Assembly (NCBI RefSeq): GCF_036898095.1
Contig: NC_090759.1
Location: forward strand, 15,482,703-15,546,702
Length of the DNA: 64,000 bases
Direction of reading: 5' to 3'
Source of the DNA: Palaemon carinicauda
Lineage: Eukaryota > Arthropoda > Malacostraca > Decapoda > Palaemonidae
The translations under genes and the position numbers were made by a program. How positions within the stretch are numbered: the first letter of the stretch is position 1; each line of letters begins with the position of its first letter. The notes beneath the pieces are model-generated. The model searched no databases and was not told the DNA's origin. It saw only the letters and a list, made by a program, of their open reading frames with translations. Shown here piece by piece: positions 34,520-43,858 of the stretch.

Positions 34520-34877
34520 AGCTACGCAAAAAGGAATGCAGATGGCGCCAGAATCGGTGCAGGGCACGCTTTCGAAGCGGGAAAGAGAGGGCCTTACGAA
34601 CGGCTCTCCCCTTTTCTTTCTCGTTTTCGTTTTCTTGCCATTTGACCCCTACGAAGTGTTAACTCTGTTCGGGGTACAGATTGCCATGTGGCGTGTCAAG
34701 AATACGTCCTCTGATTTATACGATATCCCTGGCTCTTTTATTAGGGATATTCGCTCCAGGAGTTAGAATTCTGGGTACCTTAAGGTAAATTCTCTGGGAA
34801 TATCGCCGTAGTTGTAATATACCCTACGAAGCTACCTTAGAGGAACTTCCATCAGGACGACATGGCTTGAGCCCAAA
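34520..34877 (-). repeat. Left terminal region of DIRS copy 3
   Basis: Minus-strand reading starts TTTGGGCTCAAGCCATG and contains GTCCTGATGG, GATATTCCCAGAGAATTTA, AGAATTCTAACTCCTGG and ACGCCACATGGCAATCTG, in the order of the ITRs of copies 1 and 2. Confidence 0.75.
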
Positions 34878-35148
34878 TATATATATATATATATATATAT
34901 AGATAGATATATAAATATATCTATATAGATATATAGATATATAGATATATATATTTATATATATATATTCTATATAGATATACATATATATATATAGATA
35001 TATATAGATATATAATATATATAGATATTATATATATATATATATATAGATATATATATATAGATATATATATATAGATATATATAGATATAGATATATA
35101 TATAGATATAGATATATATATATAGATATATATATATATATATATATA
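34878..35148. repeat. (TA)n / (TAGATA)n microsatellite between DIRS copies 3 and 1
   Basis: About 270 bp of TATA and TATAGATA repeats. Both sides end exactly in a DIRS left end (CCCAAA to the left, TTTGGG to the right), so two elements are head to head around it. Confidence 0.95.
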
Positions 35149-35500
35149 TTTTTGGGCTCAAGCCATGGCGTCCTGATGGAAGGTTCCTTTTTGGTAGCTT
35201 CCTTGGGTAAATAACTACTAAGATATTCCCAGAGAATTTAACCACAGGTTATCACAGAATTCTAACTTCTGGAGCGAGTATCCTAAAGGTTTCCCTTTTA
35301 AGACATCGTATATCAACAGGGGACGCATGTATTAACGCGCCACATAGCTATCTACACCCCGAACAGAGTTAATGCTTCGGTGTGTAAGGGCTGAGAATAG
35401 CTGGGAGCCGTTCCATAGCTAATCTCATTCGTGGCTACTACTGATACTCGAGACATAAACAAACGGGCGCCATTGCTTAAATGACGTCACGTCCGTCTTC
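35149..35500 (+). repeat. Left inverted terminal repeat of DIRS copy 1
   Basis: Starts TTTTTGGGCTCAAGCCATGG, then CGTCCTGATGGAAGG. It is the reverse complement, almost base for base, of 43,580-43,845 (for example CATAGCTATCTACACCCCG and GGCTACTACTGATACTCGAG). It carries TGACGTCA at 35,482-35,489. Confidence 0.88.
35482..35489 (+). promoter_or_regulatory. CRE-like octamer TGACGTCA in DIRS ITR
   Basis: Perfect palindrome TGACGTCA inside the context GCGCCATTGC(TT)AAATGACGTCACGTC. The same box is at 43,586-43,593, 44,291-44,298, 52,459-52,466 and 60,003-60,010, one per ITR of the copy 1/2/4 family. CRE/ATF factors bind this octamer in animals; use as the element promoter is inferred. Confidence 0.5.
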
Positions 35501-35715
35501 ATCCTTTGTTCAGTAGCTCGCCCTACTTAGACGGATTTTCCCTGTGCTTCACTTATCGCTTTGCATCTACGTAATGTCGCTACCTTCAGCCTCGCCTTCT
35601 TCTGGAAAGTTGAGTACAAGGTTCCAGTATTGTTTAGTTAAGCTCTGACCGTAAAGTAAATATTACTTTCCGAGATAATTGCTGTTTTGTGGCAGAGCTG
35701 TGCCTCTACCGGACC

Positions 35716-35730
35716 CGCCATTTTATGGCG
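35716..35730. promoter_or_regulatory. YY1/Pho-like palindrome CGCCATTTTATGGCG
   Basis: Two opposed GCCAT cores (the YY1/Pho core) in one near-perfect palindrome. It is kept at 52,218-52,232 (copy 2) and 60,237-60,251 (copy 4), about 230 bases inside the TGACGTCA box. The function is inferred from the motif only. Confidence 0.4.
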
Positions 35731-36033
35731 TCGTTGTTGTTATGCATGCCTTATTTAGTTAGCCACAACAACGCTTCCGGCCTTATTTACTAATCGATTA
35801 CATTAGTTTATTTAGTCTTCATAGCTAGGAACTTTTATATCGTGTTTCGACGCTTTTTATCGGTCATCGATTGACCTCATACCAGTCGGCTTCTATAGCC
35901 CCCAGGCCAGAGCGCCTGTATATAAGTGTTCATGCATGATTTTATTAGTGATCCTAGGCTAAGTTATGAAGATGGTGGCATTATTTTACAATACTTTCGA
36001 CCGTGATGCAAGTGTTTTTTCGCCTTCAGGGAA

Positions 36034-36097
36034 CATATAGGGGATAGGTTAGTTAGTGTCCCTTCCTAACCTAACCTCCTGGTAGGACCCCTATATG
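36034..36097 (+). other. Conserved hairpin in DIRS 5' region
   Basis: ACATATAGGGGATAGGTTAG pairs with the later CTAACCT and CCCCTATATG arms. The same paired arms occur in copy 2 (about 51,852-51,916, inverted) and copy 4 (about 60,550-60,620) although the loops differ in sequence. It follows a pyrimidine stretch ending CTTCAG. Confidence 0.55.
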
Positions 36098-37832
36098 CTT
36101 CCTTCATCCCCTGCCTTGGCACTCCCTCTGTTTAGCCTTGATTTCCTTTCTGAGTAAGGGGATCAAGTGTCTAATGGAGTATTCATCGCCTCTCAATCCT
36201 CCCTAAGGGAATGACCCCCCCTTAGGGTTGCGTCCGAGAGTGAGGTTAGGCTAGCCCTTCCTCTATGGCTAGGAATAGTCTATGACTGCCCTGCCATAGC
36301 GATATGTCTTCTATCCTTCCTAGTTCAGGACTCCTAGCCCTGTTCTAGGTTAGGTTTTGGAAGGTTACTCTGTCCCCTGCTGAAACTATACCCATGCACC
36401 GTTTCAGCCTGGCGGCCTTATCTTAGGTTAGGGAGTGTCCTCCCTTTCCCTAGTGGCCGCTCTGGTACAGATCCCCTTCCTTGGAAGACTCTTCTCTTCT
36501 CCCCTCCCCACCTATCTCTTGTATAGCCTAGCCTACACTTGGGTTAGTCTATACCCATCTGTCCCCTGTCCTACAACTCCTCCTTTGGGCGGAGTGATAG
36601 GGCTACCTTGAGCTTCCTTGTGCAGTCCGCTCTGGTACATATACCCTTCATAGTGTCCTATGGGGTTAGCCACTGGATGCGTTCTGCATGTGGAGGTCTC
36701 TCCCCTCTTGGGTGTCCCCTAGTCCTCCCTTGGGCTACCCTAGCCCACGGTCCTCTGCGACCCCAGCTCCTGGGTGATAGAGCCTGCCTCTATCATGGGT
36801 ACACCCTCTCAGGGGGGGATGTCTGGATTCCATGGCTGGACTTCTTACATCCCTCCCCCTGTCTCTCTCACTATCCGGGTGCCGGTCCCTTGCCGCCTCC
36901 ACTGTCGGCGATACCTGCCTCCTACCTTGGTGACTCTCCCCTACCCTCATGCCGCCAGCCCCTCCGCTTGCCGGGGGACTGTCGACCGCCGCCGGCTCCC
37001 GCCGACGGCCTTCCTCCTTCCTCCTAGCTTCACCGTCCGCCAGCCGGTCGGCCACCGGAGTGCCGGCATTCACTGCCGGCAACCTGGTTCAGCTATAACC
37101 ATCCTTATCCCAGTCACCAATCCGGCATCCTCCGACCGCCGGAGCCGCCGCTCCTCTGCCGGCGTGCCGCCGTTGTGCCGGCGGCCGCCACCCTGGCTTT
37201 ACTCTTGACTTACATTTTGTCTGTCCTAATGCCAGAAACTCTGCTGGAGCGGCCTCCGGCGTGGTGGAGCGGCCTCCGGCGTGCCGGAGGTCTGCCGGAA
37301 CCTCCTGGAGGCGTCAAGGATACTTGCACCCCCTTCTCCTAGCTATCACTTGTATACTGATAGCCCTACACTGCAAACAGATAGCCTGTTACACTCTTTA
37401 GACCAGTGCCTTGGTACTGTTCTATTAGTAAGCATGCTGTCCCTTTGCATTCTTCAATATTCCAGCATGCTGCGTGCATCTTAGCGCTGCTGGTTGCCGG
37501 AAGCAGTTACCTTAAGGGACCTGTTAACTCCCTAATCTGGGACTGAGTGATCTCAGTCCCAAACTTATCCTTGGTTTTCCACGGAATTCCATTGCCCTGT
37601 GGAATTTCAGGGAATACTATCCTGTGCCTTTGGCCATCTCGGATTACCCATGGATAAAGCTTGCGGTAGCCGGACGGGCGAGATGCATGGAGTATGTTTT
37701 CTTTACTACTTCAATCTCTATGCATCACTCCCTTCATTAAGTTAAAATTAATGATTAATGTTAACTTAGCTTAAGAGCCATTCTTATGACTCCCCCCATA
37801 CTCATTTTCTCTTTCTTCCACAGGAGGAGCAG

Positions 37833-39782
37833 ATGAAGTGTGACTTCGACTTCTGCGCTGTGAAACGCCCGCACTTCTACGGGCATACGGCTTGCAGGAC
37901 TCACGCCCCTTGTGCTGACAAGAAAGGGGATCTGAAATTCTGGAACCCACTGAATTGTACGGTCTGCCAGGCTCACCTAGTTGATGCCTTCCATAACCCT
38001 CCCTCAGCGGAGGTCAGGGACATTTCTCGGGAGAAGTTACGCAAGTGGGTGCGTGGCTTCCAGAAGAATACCACCGGACCGTACCTGGCCACTGAAGAAT
38101 TGAGGTCACTCCTGTTCCCTAGGGCCTCCCCTGATTCTGTGGTTCCCAAGGATGCGATTCCCACTGTCCAAATTACAGTGGAACCTGATGTTGTCATGGC
38201 TCAGTCCATGCACGAGTGCCGCCTGGATTCTGAAGATGACGAACATATGTCGGACGTTTCGGAAGACACGGAGAAGACTCTTATGGCTCAAGGAGCTGAA
38301 GATGACGAAGACCAGGTGGAATACGCCGAGTCGGAGCAAGAGGTCGCTCCTCCTTCCATCTCCGCTCCTACTCCTACACCGACGGAAGTATCTATCCCGT
38401 CTACCTCCACGACCCCGGATCCCTCTTCTTCCACTCAAGAAATGATCCGGCTGATTAGAGCCGTCATGGACGACAGGTTAAAGGAGAATCAGGAGTTCAT
38501 CAGGTCCATGATGGGATCCAGAGAACCGAAGAGAATTTCGGTTAAGGATCTCCCCGCTTGCTCACATGCCAACCCGTGGAGGTATGCTGAGCATATGGTT
38601 ATCGCGACCGGCAGGATCTTTATCAGCGACAAGATCGGCACGGTCCCTTTGGAAGACGTGGAGTTCTTCCCAAACTTTGAGGCCTACCCGGACTGTTACG
38701 TCCGACTTCGTTCCGAACCTGCCTCTAAGGAAGAGACCGAACCGAAGGAAGAGATAGTGTTCGATCTCGCGAAGGCCCAGGCTATGCTAGCCAACACATT
38801 CAAGAGTAGGGGTTTTACCTGCTCTAAGCTTCCGGCCCTGAGCAAGAAGCACTCTACTTATGTCGCACCTGAAAATGCGGTACTTCCATTCTTGGAAAAG
38901 GCCTTCGCTGCGTGCCTTAAGGCTGTGGAGGAGGGGAAAGCCTGCCCTGCACTGGAGGAGTGCAGACCCTTCTCCATAGTTACTCCCCCTGACGCTCGAC
39001 ACTGGAAGGATATCCAGCATACTTTCGTCGTGGGAAAGCTAGATCCTGACGTCGCCGGACGTCAGTTTAATGAAGACCTCCCTAAGCTCAACGATCACCT
39101 CCTTCGTCGGGAACAAGATATGAAGGAGAGGCTCGCAGCATCTATGTCTCACCAAGTCCAACTTGAAATTATGGCCTGTGACACCAGAGTACCAGACCAC
39201 TACATGGTACTCTCCAAATCCCACATGACTACAGTGATGAAGGACTTGTACCACTTCATGAAGGCTCGGAGAGCCTGTCGTGAATTCGTGTTCGCAGGTG
39301 CCACTGTGAAACACGAACCCCGGAGGCTGATTTCCTCCAACATCTGGGGCAAACACCTCTTTCCTTCTGACCTTGTGAAGGAAATCACTGACAAAGCCGC
39401 CACGGAGAATAGGAACCTTCTCCACAAGTGGGGCATGTCAAGAAAAAGGAAACCCTCTCAGGACGACGGACCTCAACCTAAGAGGAAATCCCTAAAACAG
39501 AAACCCCAGCAACGTCAACATAGACGTCAGTTTCCGGGACCCGCTACCTCCCAAGTGGCAGCTCAGCCACAACAGACCTTTCAATTGGTCACCCAACCGG
39601 TGTTGTCACAGTCACCGGTCTTCACCCCTGCTTTCGAGCAACAGACAACTACCTTTCGTCACAAAGGTAGAGGCTCAAACAGAGGTGCAAGCAGAGACGC
39701 ATCTCGCCGTCCCTCCAGAGGCAGAGGAGGAAAGGGAGCTAGCGGCCGAGGCAGCAAGCCCTCGGGACACCAGAAGCAATGA
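37833..39782 (+). CDS. DIRS Gag protein, copy 1 (649 aa, intact)
   Basis: ATG at 37,833 follows a splice-acceptor-like CTTTCTTCCACAG by nine bases. The N-terminus is rich in Cys and His (MKCDFDFC, HFYGHTACRTHAPC, CTVC), a likely zinc-binding fold. Then come a conserved REKLRKWVRGFQ helix near residue 65, an acidic linker (120-175), a Ser/Thr/Pro-rich linker (180-205), a globular middle (about 240-510), and an Arg/Gly/Ser-rich tail (HKGRGSNRGASRDASRR) that should bind RNA. Gag is expected to package element RNA. The ORF ends at TGA 39,780-39,782. RT starts in the +1 frame before this stop, and the gag frame itself stays open beyond the stop into YR. No defect is seen. Confidence 0.85.
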   Translation: MKCDFDFCAVKRPHFYGHTACRTHAPCADKKGDLKFWNPLNCTVCQAHLVDAFHNPPSAEVRDISREKLRKWVRGFQKNTTGPYLATEELRSLLFPRASPDSVVPKDAIPTVQITVEPDVVMAQSMHECRLDSEDDEHMSDVSEDTEKTLMAQGAEDDEDQVEYAESEQEVAPPSISAPTPTPTEVSIPSTSTTPDPSSSTQEMIRLIRAVMDDRLKENQEFIRSMMGSREPKRISVKDLPACSHANPWRYAEHMVIATGRIFISDKIGTVPLEDVEFFPNFEAYPDCYVRLRSEPASKEETEPKEEIVFDLAKAQAMLANTFKSRGFTCSKLPALSKKHSTYVAPENAVLPFLEKAFAACLKAVEEGKACPALEECRPFSIVTPPDARHWKDIQHTFVVGKLDPDVAGRQFNEDLPKLNDHLLRREQDMKERLAASMSHQVQLEIMACDTRVPDHYMVLSKSHMTTVMKDLYHFMKARRACREFVFAGATVKHEPRRLISSNIWGKHLFPSDLVKEITDKAATENRNLLHKWGMSRKRKPSQDDGPQPKRKSLKQKPQQRQHRRQFPGPATSQVAAQPQQTFQLVTQPVLSQSPVFTPAFEQQTTTFRHKGRGSNRGASRDASRRPSRGRGGKGASGRGSKPSGHQKQ

Positions 39783-41622
39783 AGTGCTTCCGGTGGGAGG
39801 AAGACTCCGCCAATTCCAGGACCGTTGGACCTTCGATCCCTGGGCACACAGCATCGTCAAGAAGGGTCTAGGCTGGAGTTGGACTCAACCACCCCCAACC
39901 TTCCAGCAATTCTTCCAACAATCAACCCCCCTTCTGGAAGAATATGTCCTAGATCTCTTGAACAAGAAGGTGATAAGGAAGGTAAAGTCCACCAGGTTCC
40001 AAGGGAGACTGTTTTGTGTCCCCAAGAAAGACTCCGACAAACTCAGAGTCATTCTGGACTTATCCCCCCTCAACAAGTTCATAGCGAACGACAAGTTCAA
40101 GATGCTGACTCTTCAACAGATAAGGACCCTTCTGCCTCAAGGTTCCTACACGGTCTCCATAGACCTGGCGGATGCCTACTGGCACGTTCCAATGAACCAT
40201 CACGCTTCCTCCTACCTAGGATTTCGACTCCAAAGGAAAAGCTACGCCTTCCGGGCCATGCCCTTCGGCCTCAACGTGGCCCCTCGGATCTTCACAAAGC
40301 TGGCGGACGCCATAGTACAACAGCTCCGCCTCCGAAACGTCCAGGTGATGGCCTACCTCGACGACTGGCTAGTCTGGGCTCCATCGCCCGAAGATTGTGT
40401 AAAATCTTGCAACAAAGTCACCCAGTACCTAGAACACCTGGGATTCAAGATCAACGAGAAGAAATCTCGCCTCTCTCCAGCTCAGAAGTTCCAGTGGTTG
40501 GGAATCCAATGGAACCTTCAGTCACACCGCCTTCCCATCCCCCAGAAGAAAAGGAAGGAAATAGCAGGGTCTGTCAAGTGACTGCTGAAATCCAAACGAA
40601 TTTCAAGACGCCAGCAGGAACGAGTTCTAGGCTCTCTACAGTTCGCCTCAGTAACAAACCCAGTGCTTCGTGCACAGCTAAAGGATGCCGCGGGAGTCTG
40701 GAGACGTTCTGCATCCATCGCTCGAAGAGACCTCAAGAGACGGCTTCCAAACAGACTTCGACTTCTCCTAAAGCCGTGGTCAGAAGCAAAGGCCCTGAAA
40801 AGGTCCATTCCTCTTCAACACCCCCCTCCATCACTCAACATCCACACGGACGCTTCGCTGGAGGGTTGGGGAGGTCACTCCCAACAAAAACAGGCTCAAG
40901 GCACCTGGTCTCCCCTGTTCAAGACGTTCCATATAAACATCTTGGAGGCCATGGCGGTCCTTCTAACTCTGAAGAAATTATCCCCACCGCCCTCGATCCA
41001 CATTCGTCTAACCCTAGACAACTCGGTGGTAGTTCGTTGTCTCAATCGCCAAGGCTCAAGATCGCCCCAGATAAATCAGGTGCTTCTCCCAATCTTCCGT
41101 CTGGCAGAGAAGAAGAAGTGGCACCTGTCTGCAGTTCACCTACAAGGATTCCGCAACGTGACAGCGGATGCTCTATCTCGGACAAACCCGATAGAGTCGG
41201 AATTGACTCTAGACGCAAGATCGTTCTCCTTCATCTCTCACCAAGTCCCAGAACTTCAGATAGATCTCTTTGCAACGAGCGACAACAATCAACTTCCTCG
41301 GTATGTGGCCCCGTACGAGGACCCCAAGGCAGAAGCAGTGGATGCCATGTCACTGGACTGGAACAGATGGTCCAAGATCTACCTGTTCCCTCCCACCAAC
41401 CTTCTGTTGAAAGTCCTCTCCAAATTGAGAACCTTCAAAGGGACAGCGGCCCTAGTGGCTCCCAAGTGGCCCCGGAGCAACTGGTACCCCCTGGTCCTGG
41501 AGCTGCAGCCCAAGTTGATCCCTCTCCCGGGCCCAGTTCTCACTCAACAAGTACAGAAGTCGACTGTCTTCGCTTCATCATCGAAAATCAAGGACCTTCA
41601 TCTCATGATTTTCTCTCCCTAG
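39685..41622 (+). pseudogene. DIRS reverse transcriptase/RNase H, copy 1 (one premature stop)
   Basis: The frame (+1 relative to gag) is open from at least 39,685, overlapping gag by ~98 bases. RT motifs: GRLFCVPKKDSDKLRVILDL, SIDLADAYWHVPM (catalytic Asp), AMPFGLNVAPRIFTKL and MAYLDDWLVWA (YxDD box). A TGA at 40,579-40,581 replaces an Arg codon present in copy 2. RNase H follows in the same frame: NIHTDASLEGWGGHS, ILEAMAVLLTL, TLDNSVVVRCLN, VTADALSR. The YR frame overlaps its whole length. Confidence 0.85.
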
Positions 41623-42593
41623 CCGCAAAGAAGAGGTTTGGGATCTCGAAGAAAAGTCTGGACTTCCTAGAGGAATACAAGACCGAATCCACGAGACGGC
41701 AATACGAATCATCCTGGAGGAAATGGGTCTCCTTTGTCAAGACAAAAAATCCTAAAGAAATCACGATTAATTTCTGCATGTCCTTCTTTATTCACCTTCA
41801 TGGACAGGGATTAGCAGCCAATACGATTTCAACCTGCAAATCGGCCTTGACCAGACCAATTCTATATGCTTTCCAAATTGATCTGTCCAGCGACATCTTC
41901 AACAAACTACCGAAAGCATGTGCTCGCCTACGCCCAGCACCCCCACCGAAACCGATCTCCTGGTCACTAGACAAGGTGCTCCATTTCGCTTCCAACTTGG
42001 ATAATGATTTATGCCCTCTCAAGGATCTGACTCAGAAAGTTATATTTCTCTTTGCTCTTGCTTCATGAGCTCGAGTCAGCGAAATAGTGGCATTATCAAG
42101 AGAAGAAGGACACATCCTGTTTACCGATACAGGAGACGTTACCCTCTCCCCTGATCCGACGTTTCTCGCCAAAAATGAATTACCCACCAAAAGATGGGGC
42201 CCCTGGAGAATATGCCCCCTGAAGGAAGATGTCTCTCTATGCCCAGTAGAGAGCCTCAAGGTCTATCTTCGCAGAACTTCGAACTTTGGTGGAGGCCAAC
42301 TCTTCAAAGGAGAAACATCGGGCAGCGACCTGTCACTGAAACAATTAAGAGCGAAAATCACCTACTTCATTCGCAGAGCGGATCCCGACAGTACACCCGC
42401 TGGTCATGATCCTAGGAAAGTTGCATCATCTCTGAATTTCTTTCAGAGCATGGACTTTGAAAGCCTTAAAAACTTCACAGGTTGGAAGTCCTCGCGCGTT
42501 TTCTTTAAACATTATGCGAAACAAGTGCACGAAGTCAAACATTTTGTGGTAGCCGCAGGTAGTGTTATGAAACCTGCACCTAACTCTGCGTAG
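39783..42593 (+). pseudogene. DIRS tyrosine recombinase frame, copy 1 (nonsense at 42,066)
   Basis: Same frame as gag, separated from it by one TGA (39,780). It is open for 2.28 kb across RT/RNase H, then the recombinase at about 41,600-42,593: TESTRRQYESSWRKWVSFVK, then after a TGA (42,066-42,068, in place of the Gly in SGARVSE of copy 2) ARVSEIVALS, AGHDPRKVASS and TGWKSSRVFFKHYAKQ with the terminal Tyr. The stop falls just before the first catalytic Arg, so the copy makes no full enzyme unless the stop is read through. The Ser/Pro/Arg-rich upstream part has no recognised domain. Confidence 0.82.
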
Positions 42594-43396
42594 AACAGTG
42601 AGTTACTTGGGACTCTAACTCTTCGGGTGCCTATGTTGACCCTCGAGCGATACATAGTGATGTTGAAAACACTTAGTGCTTTTATAACTGTTCTTATCCC
42701 AGGTGAAATGTCATAGTTGTCACATAAGTGCCGCATGCCCTGAGCATGATGTGTTTTAATCAAGACTTGCGTTCCTCGAGAACGAGTACCTACTAATAAA
42801 CTTGAAATTCCTTTTCAGATTCAAGAGCAAGTCTTTATTACTATGTACATTATAATTACTGTAAATGAACTTTACTTATTGCTGTAATTTATTTAATTTC
42901 TGCATTTGTGAAATAAAATTTCTATTTTATTATCTTTGCGTCTCAATCAGCTCCTACTTACTATGAAATACATGCCTGTCATAGTTTTATTATCCCCTTT
43001 TCCTTATGGTTATGGAGAAATTAAGACACTAACTCTTAATTTATATTCACTCTGATTATGTATGTTCCAATACGAATACTTACTCTTCATACCCTGGAGA
43101 TGAATCATCCTTATCGACATACAGTGCCCAACCACCACTAGTCTGCTTTCAGAATGTTCCTATACAAATACCAAACATTCAGCTTCATCTCCAAGTCCTT
43201 CAAGTTCTTCTATCAGAATGAATAGCCCTTCAATACCACTTTGACGTCGGCATAGCCCGTGGGAACTTCACTGACAAGGGGGGCAGGATGCTTCTTCCCT
43301 ACGGTTCTTTACCAAGATTACTATGCTAATTTGTCAATGCCTTGGCACTTACTATTAGGGGAAAATCTACCACGATACATTGATTCTCTGGTATTC
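42594..43396 (+). other. 3' untranslated region of DIRS copy 1
   Basis: Non-coding, with AATAAA at 42,912-42,917 (matched in copy 2 at 44,996-44,991). Nothing else recognised before the ICR. Confidence 0.6.
42912..42917 (+). terminator. Polyadenylation signal of DIRS copy 1
   Basis: AATAAA in the context GTGAAATAAAATTTC, about 320 bases after the YR stop. The corresponding minus-strand position in copy 2 (44,996-44,991) is the same. Confidence 0.5.
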
Positions 43397-43490
43397 TTCC
43401 ATCAGGACGCCATGGCTTGAGCCCAAAAAACGGATTTTGAGCGAAGCGAAAAATCTATTTTTGGGTGAGATAGCCATGGCGTCCTGATGG
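43397..43490 (+). repeat. Internal complementary region (ICR) of DIRS copy 1
   Basis: First half (43,397-43,430) is the reverse complement of the element's left end (ATGGCTTGAGCCCAAAAA). Second half (43,431-43,490) is the reverse complement of a complete right end as seen at 43,929 (CGGATTTTGAGCGAAGCG, then TTGGGTGAGATAGCCATGG). The two are fused at the A-run, which is the expected template for joining the ends into a circle. Confidence 0.85.
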
Positions 43491-43857
43491 ACCCTCCCTG
43501 CTACTTCGTCCAGTTTTAAGGTCCCACCCTGCTCTGCTGTATCATGGTGATGGGCAAGCAACTGGCTTCAGGATAAAGACGGACGTGACGTCATTTAAGC
43601 AATGGCGCCCGTTTGTTTACGTCTCGAGTATCAGTAGTAGCCACGAATGAGATTAGCTATGGAACGGCTCCCAGCTATTCTCAGCCCTTACACACCGAAG
43701 CATTAACTCTGTTCGGGGTGTAGATAGCTATGTGGCGCGTTAATACATGCGTCCCCTGTTGATATACGATGTCTTAAAAGGGAAACCTTTAGGATACTCG
43801 CTCCAGAAGTTAGAATTCTGTGATAACCTGTGGTTAAATTCGCTTCGCTCAAAATCC
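43491..43857 (+). repeat. Right inverted terminal repeat of DIRS copy 1, outer part deleted
   Basis: Inverted copy of 35,149-35,500 with TGACGTCA at 43,586-43,593. After GTGGTTAAATT (43,839) the sequence jumps directly to CGCTTCGCTCAAAATCCG, skipping about 100 bases that intact termini have (compare 52,700-52,790 and 3,290-3,400). Only the last ~20 bases of the right-end module remain. Confidence 0.8.
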
Positions 43858-43858
43858 G

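Larger units (their letters stand above)
31031..34877 (-). mobile_element. DIRS copy 3 (diverged family), 5' part
   Basis: Read on the minus strand: left terminal region near 34,877-34,520, a long 5' non-coding region with a CCGGC-rich block, then a gag relic that runs into the scaffold gap. It is related to element A at 2.9 kb more than to copies 1 and 2: both have the GATGGCGCCA sequence and lack the TGACGTCA box in the terminal region. It is head to head with copy 1 across a TA tract. Confidence 0.8.
35501..37823 (+). other. Long 5' non-coding region of DIRS copy 1
   Basis: About 2.3 kb without a conserved ORF: frames that are open here are not kept in copies 2 and 4. It holds the palindrome CGCCATTTTATGGCG (35,716-35,730), a hairpin (36,034-36,097), several TTAGG-type pairs (for example CCTAACCTAACC near 36,065), a CCGGC-rich block (about 36,870-37,310) and a pyrimidine-rich 3' splice site ending CTTTCTTCCACAG at 37,823. 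Likely promoter plus spliced leader (inference). Confidence 0.6.
35149..43857 (+). mobile_element. DIRS copy 1, nearly complete (~8.7 kb)
   Basis: Left ITR, 2.3-kb 5' region, gag, overlapping RT/RNase H and YR frames, poly(A) signal, ICR and right ITR are all present in order. Defects seen: one stop in RT/RNase H (40,579), one stop in YR (42,066) and a deletion in the outer right ITR (at about 43,839). No target duplication is visible, as expected for YR elements. It lies between TA tracts. Confidence 0.9.

Noticed and set aside
34970..35245. Tyr/Ile repeat proteins in TA tracts (also 52.7-53.0, 58.5-59.8 kb)
   Set aside because: Translation of (TA)n in any frame gives YIYI runs; not genes.
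36608..37208. Pro/Arg-rich ORFs in the DIRS leader, both strands
   Set aside because: Open because of the GC-rich CCGGC block; the frames are not conserved among copies 1, 2, 3 and 4.
37761..39860. ORFs opposite or out of frame to the DIRS gag (for example minus strand 39,039-39,425)
   Set aside because: Shadows of the gag coding frame; not kept in copy 2 with independent features.
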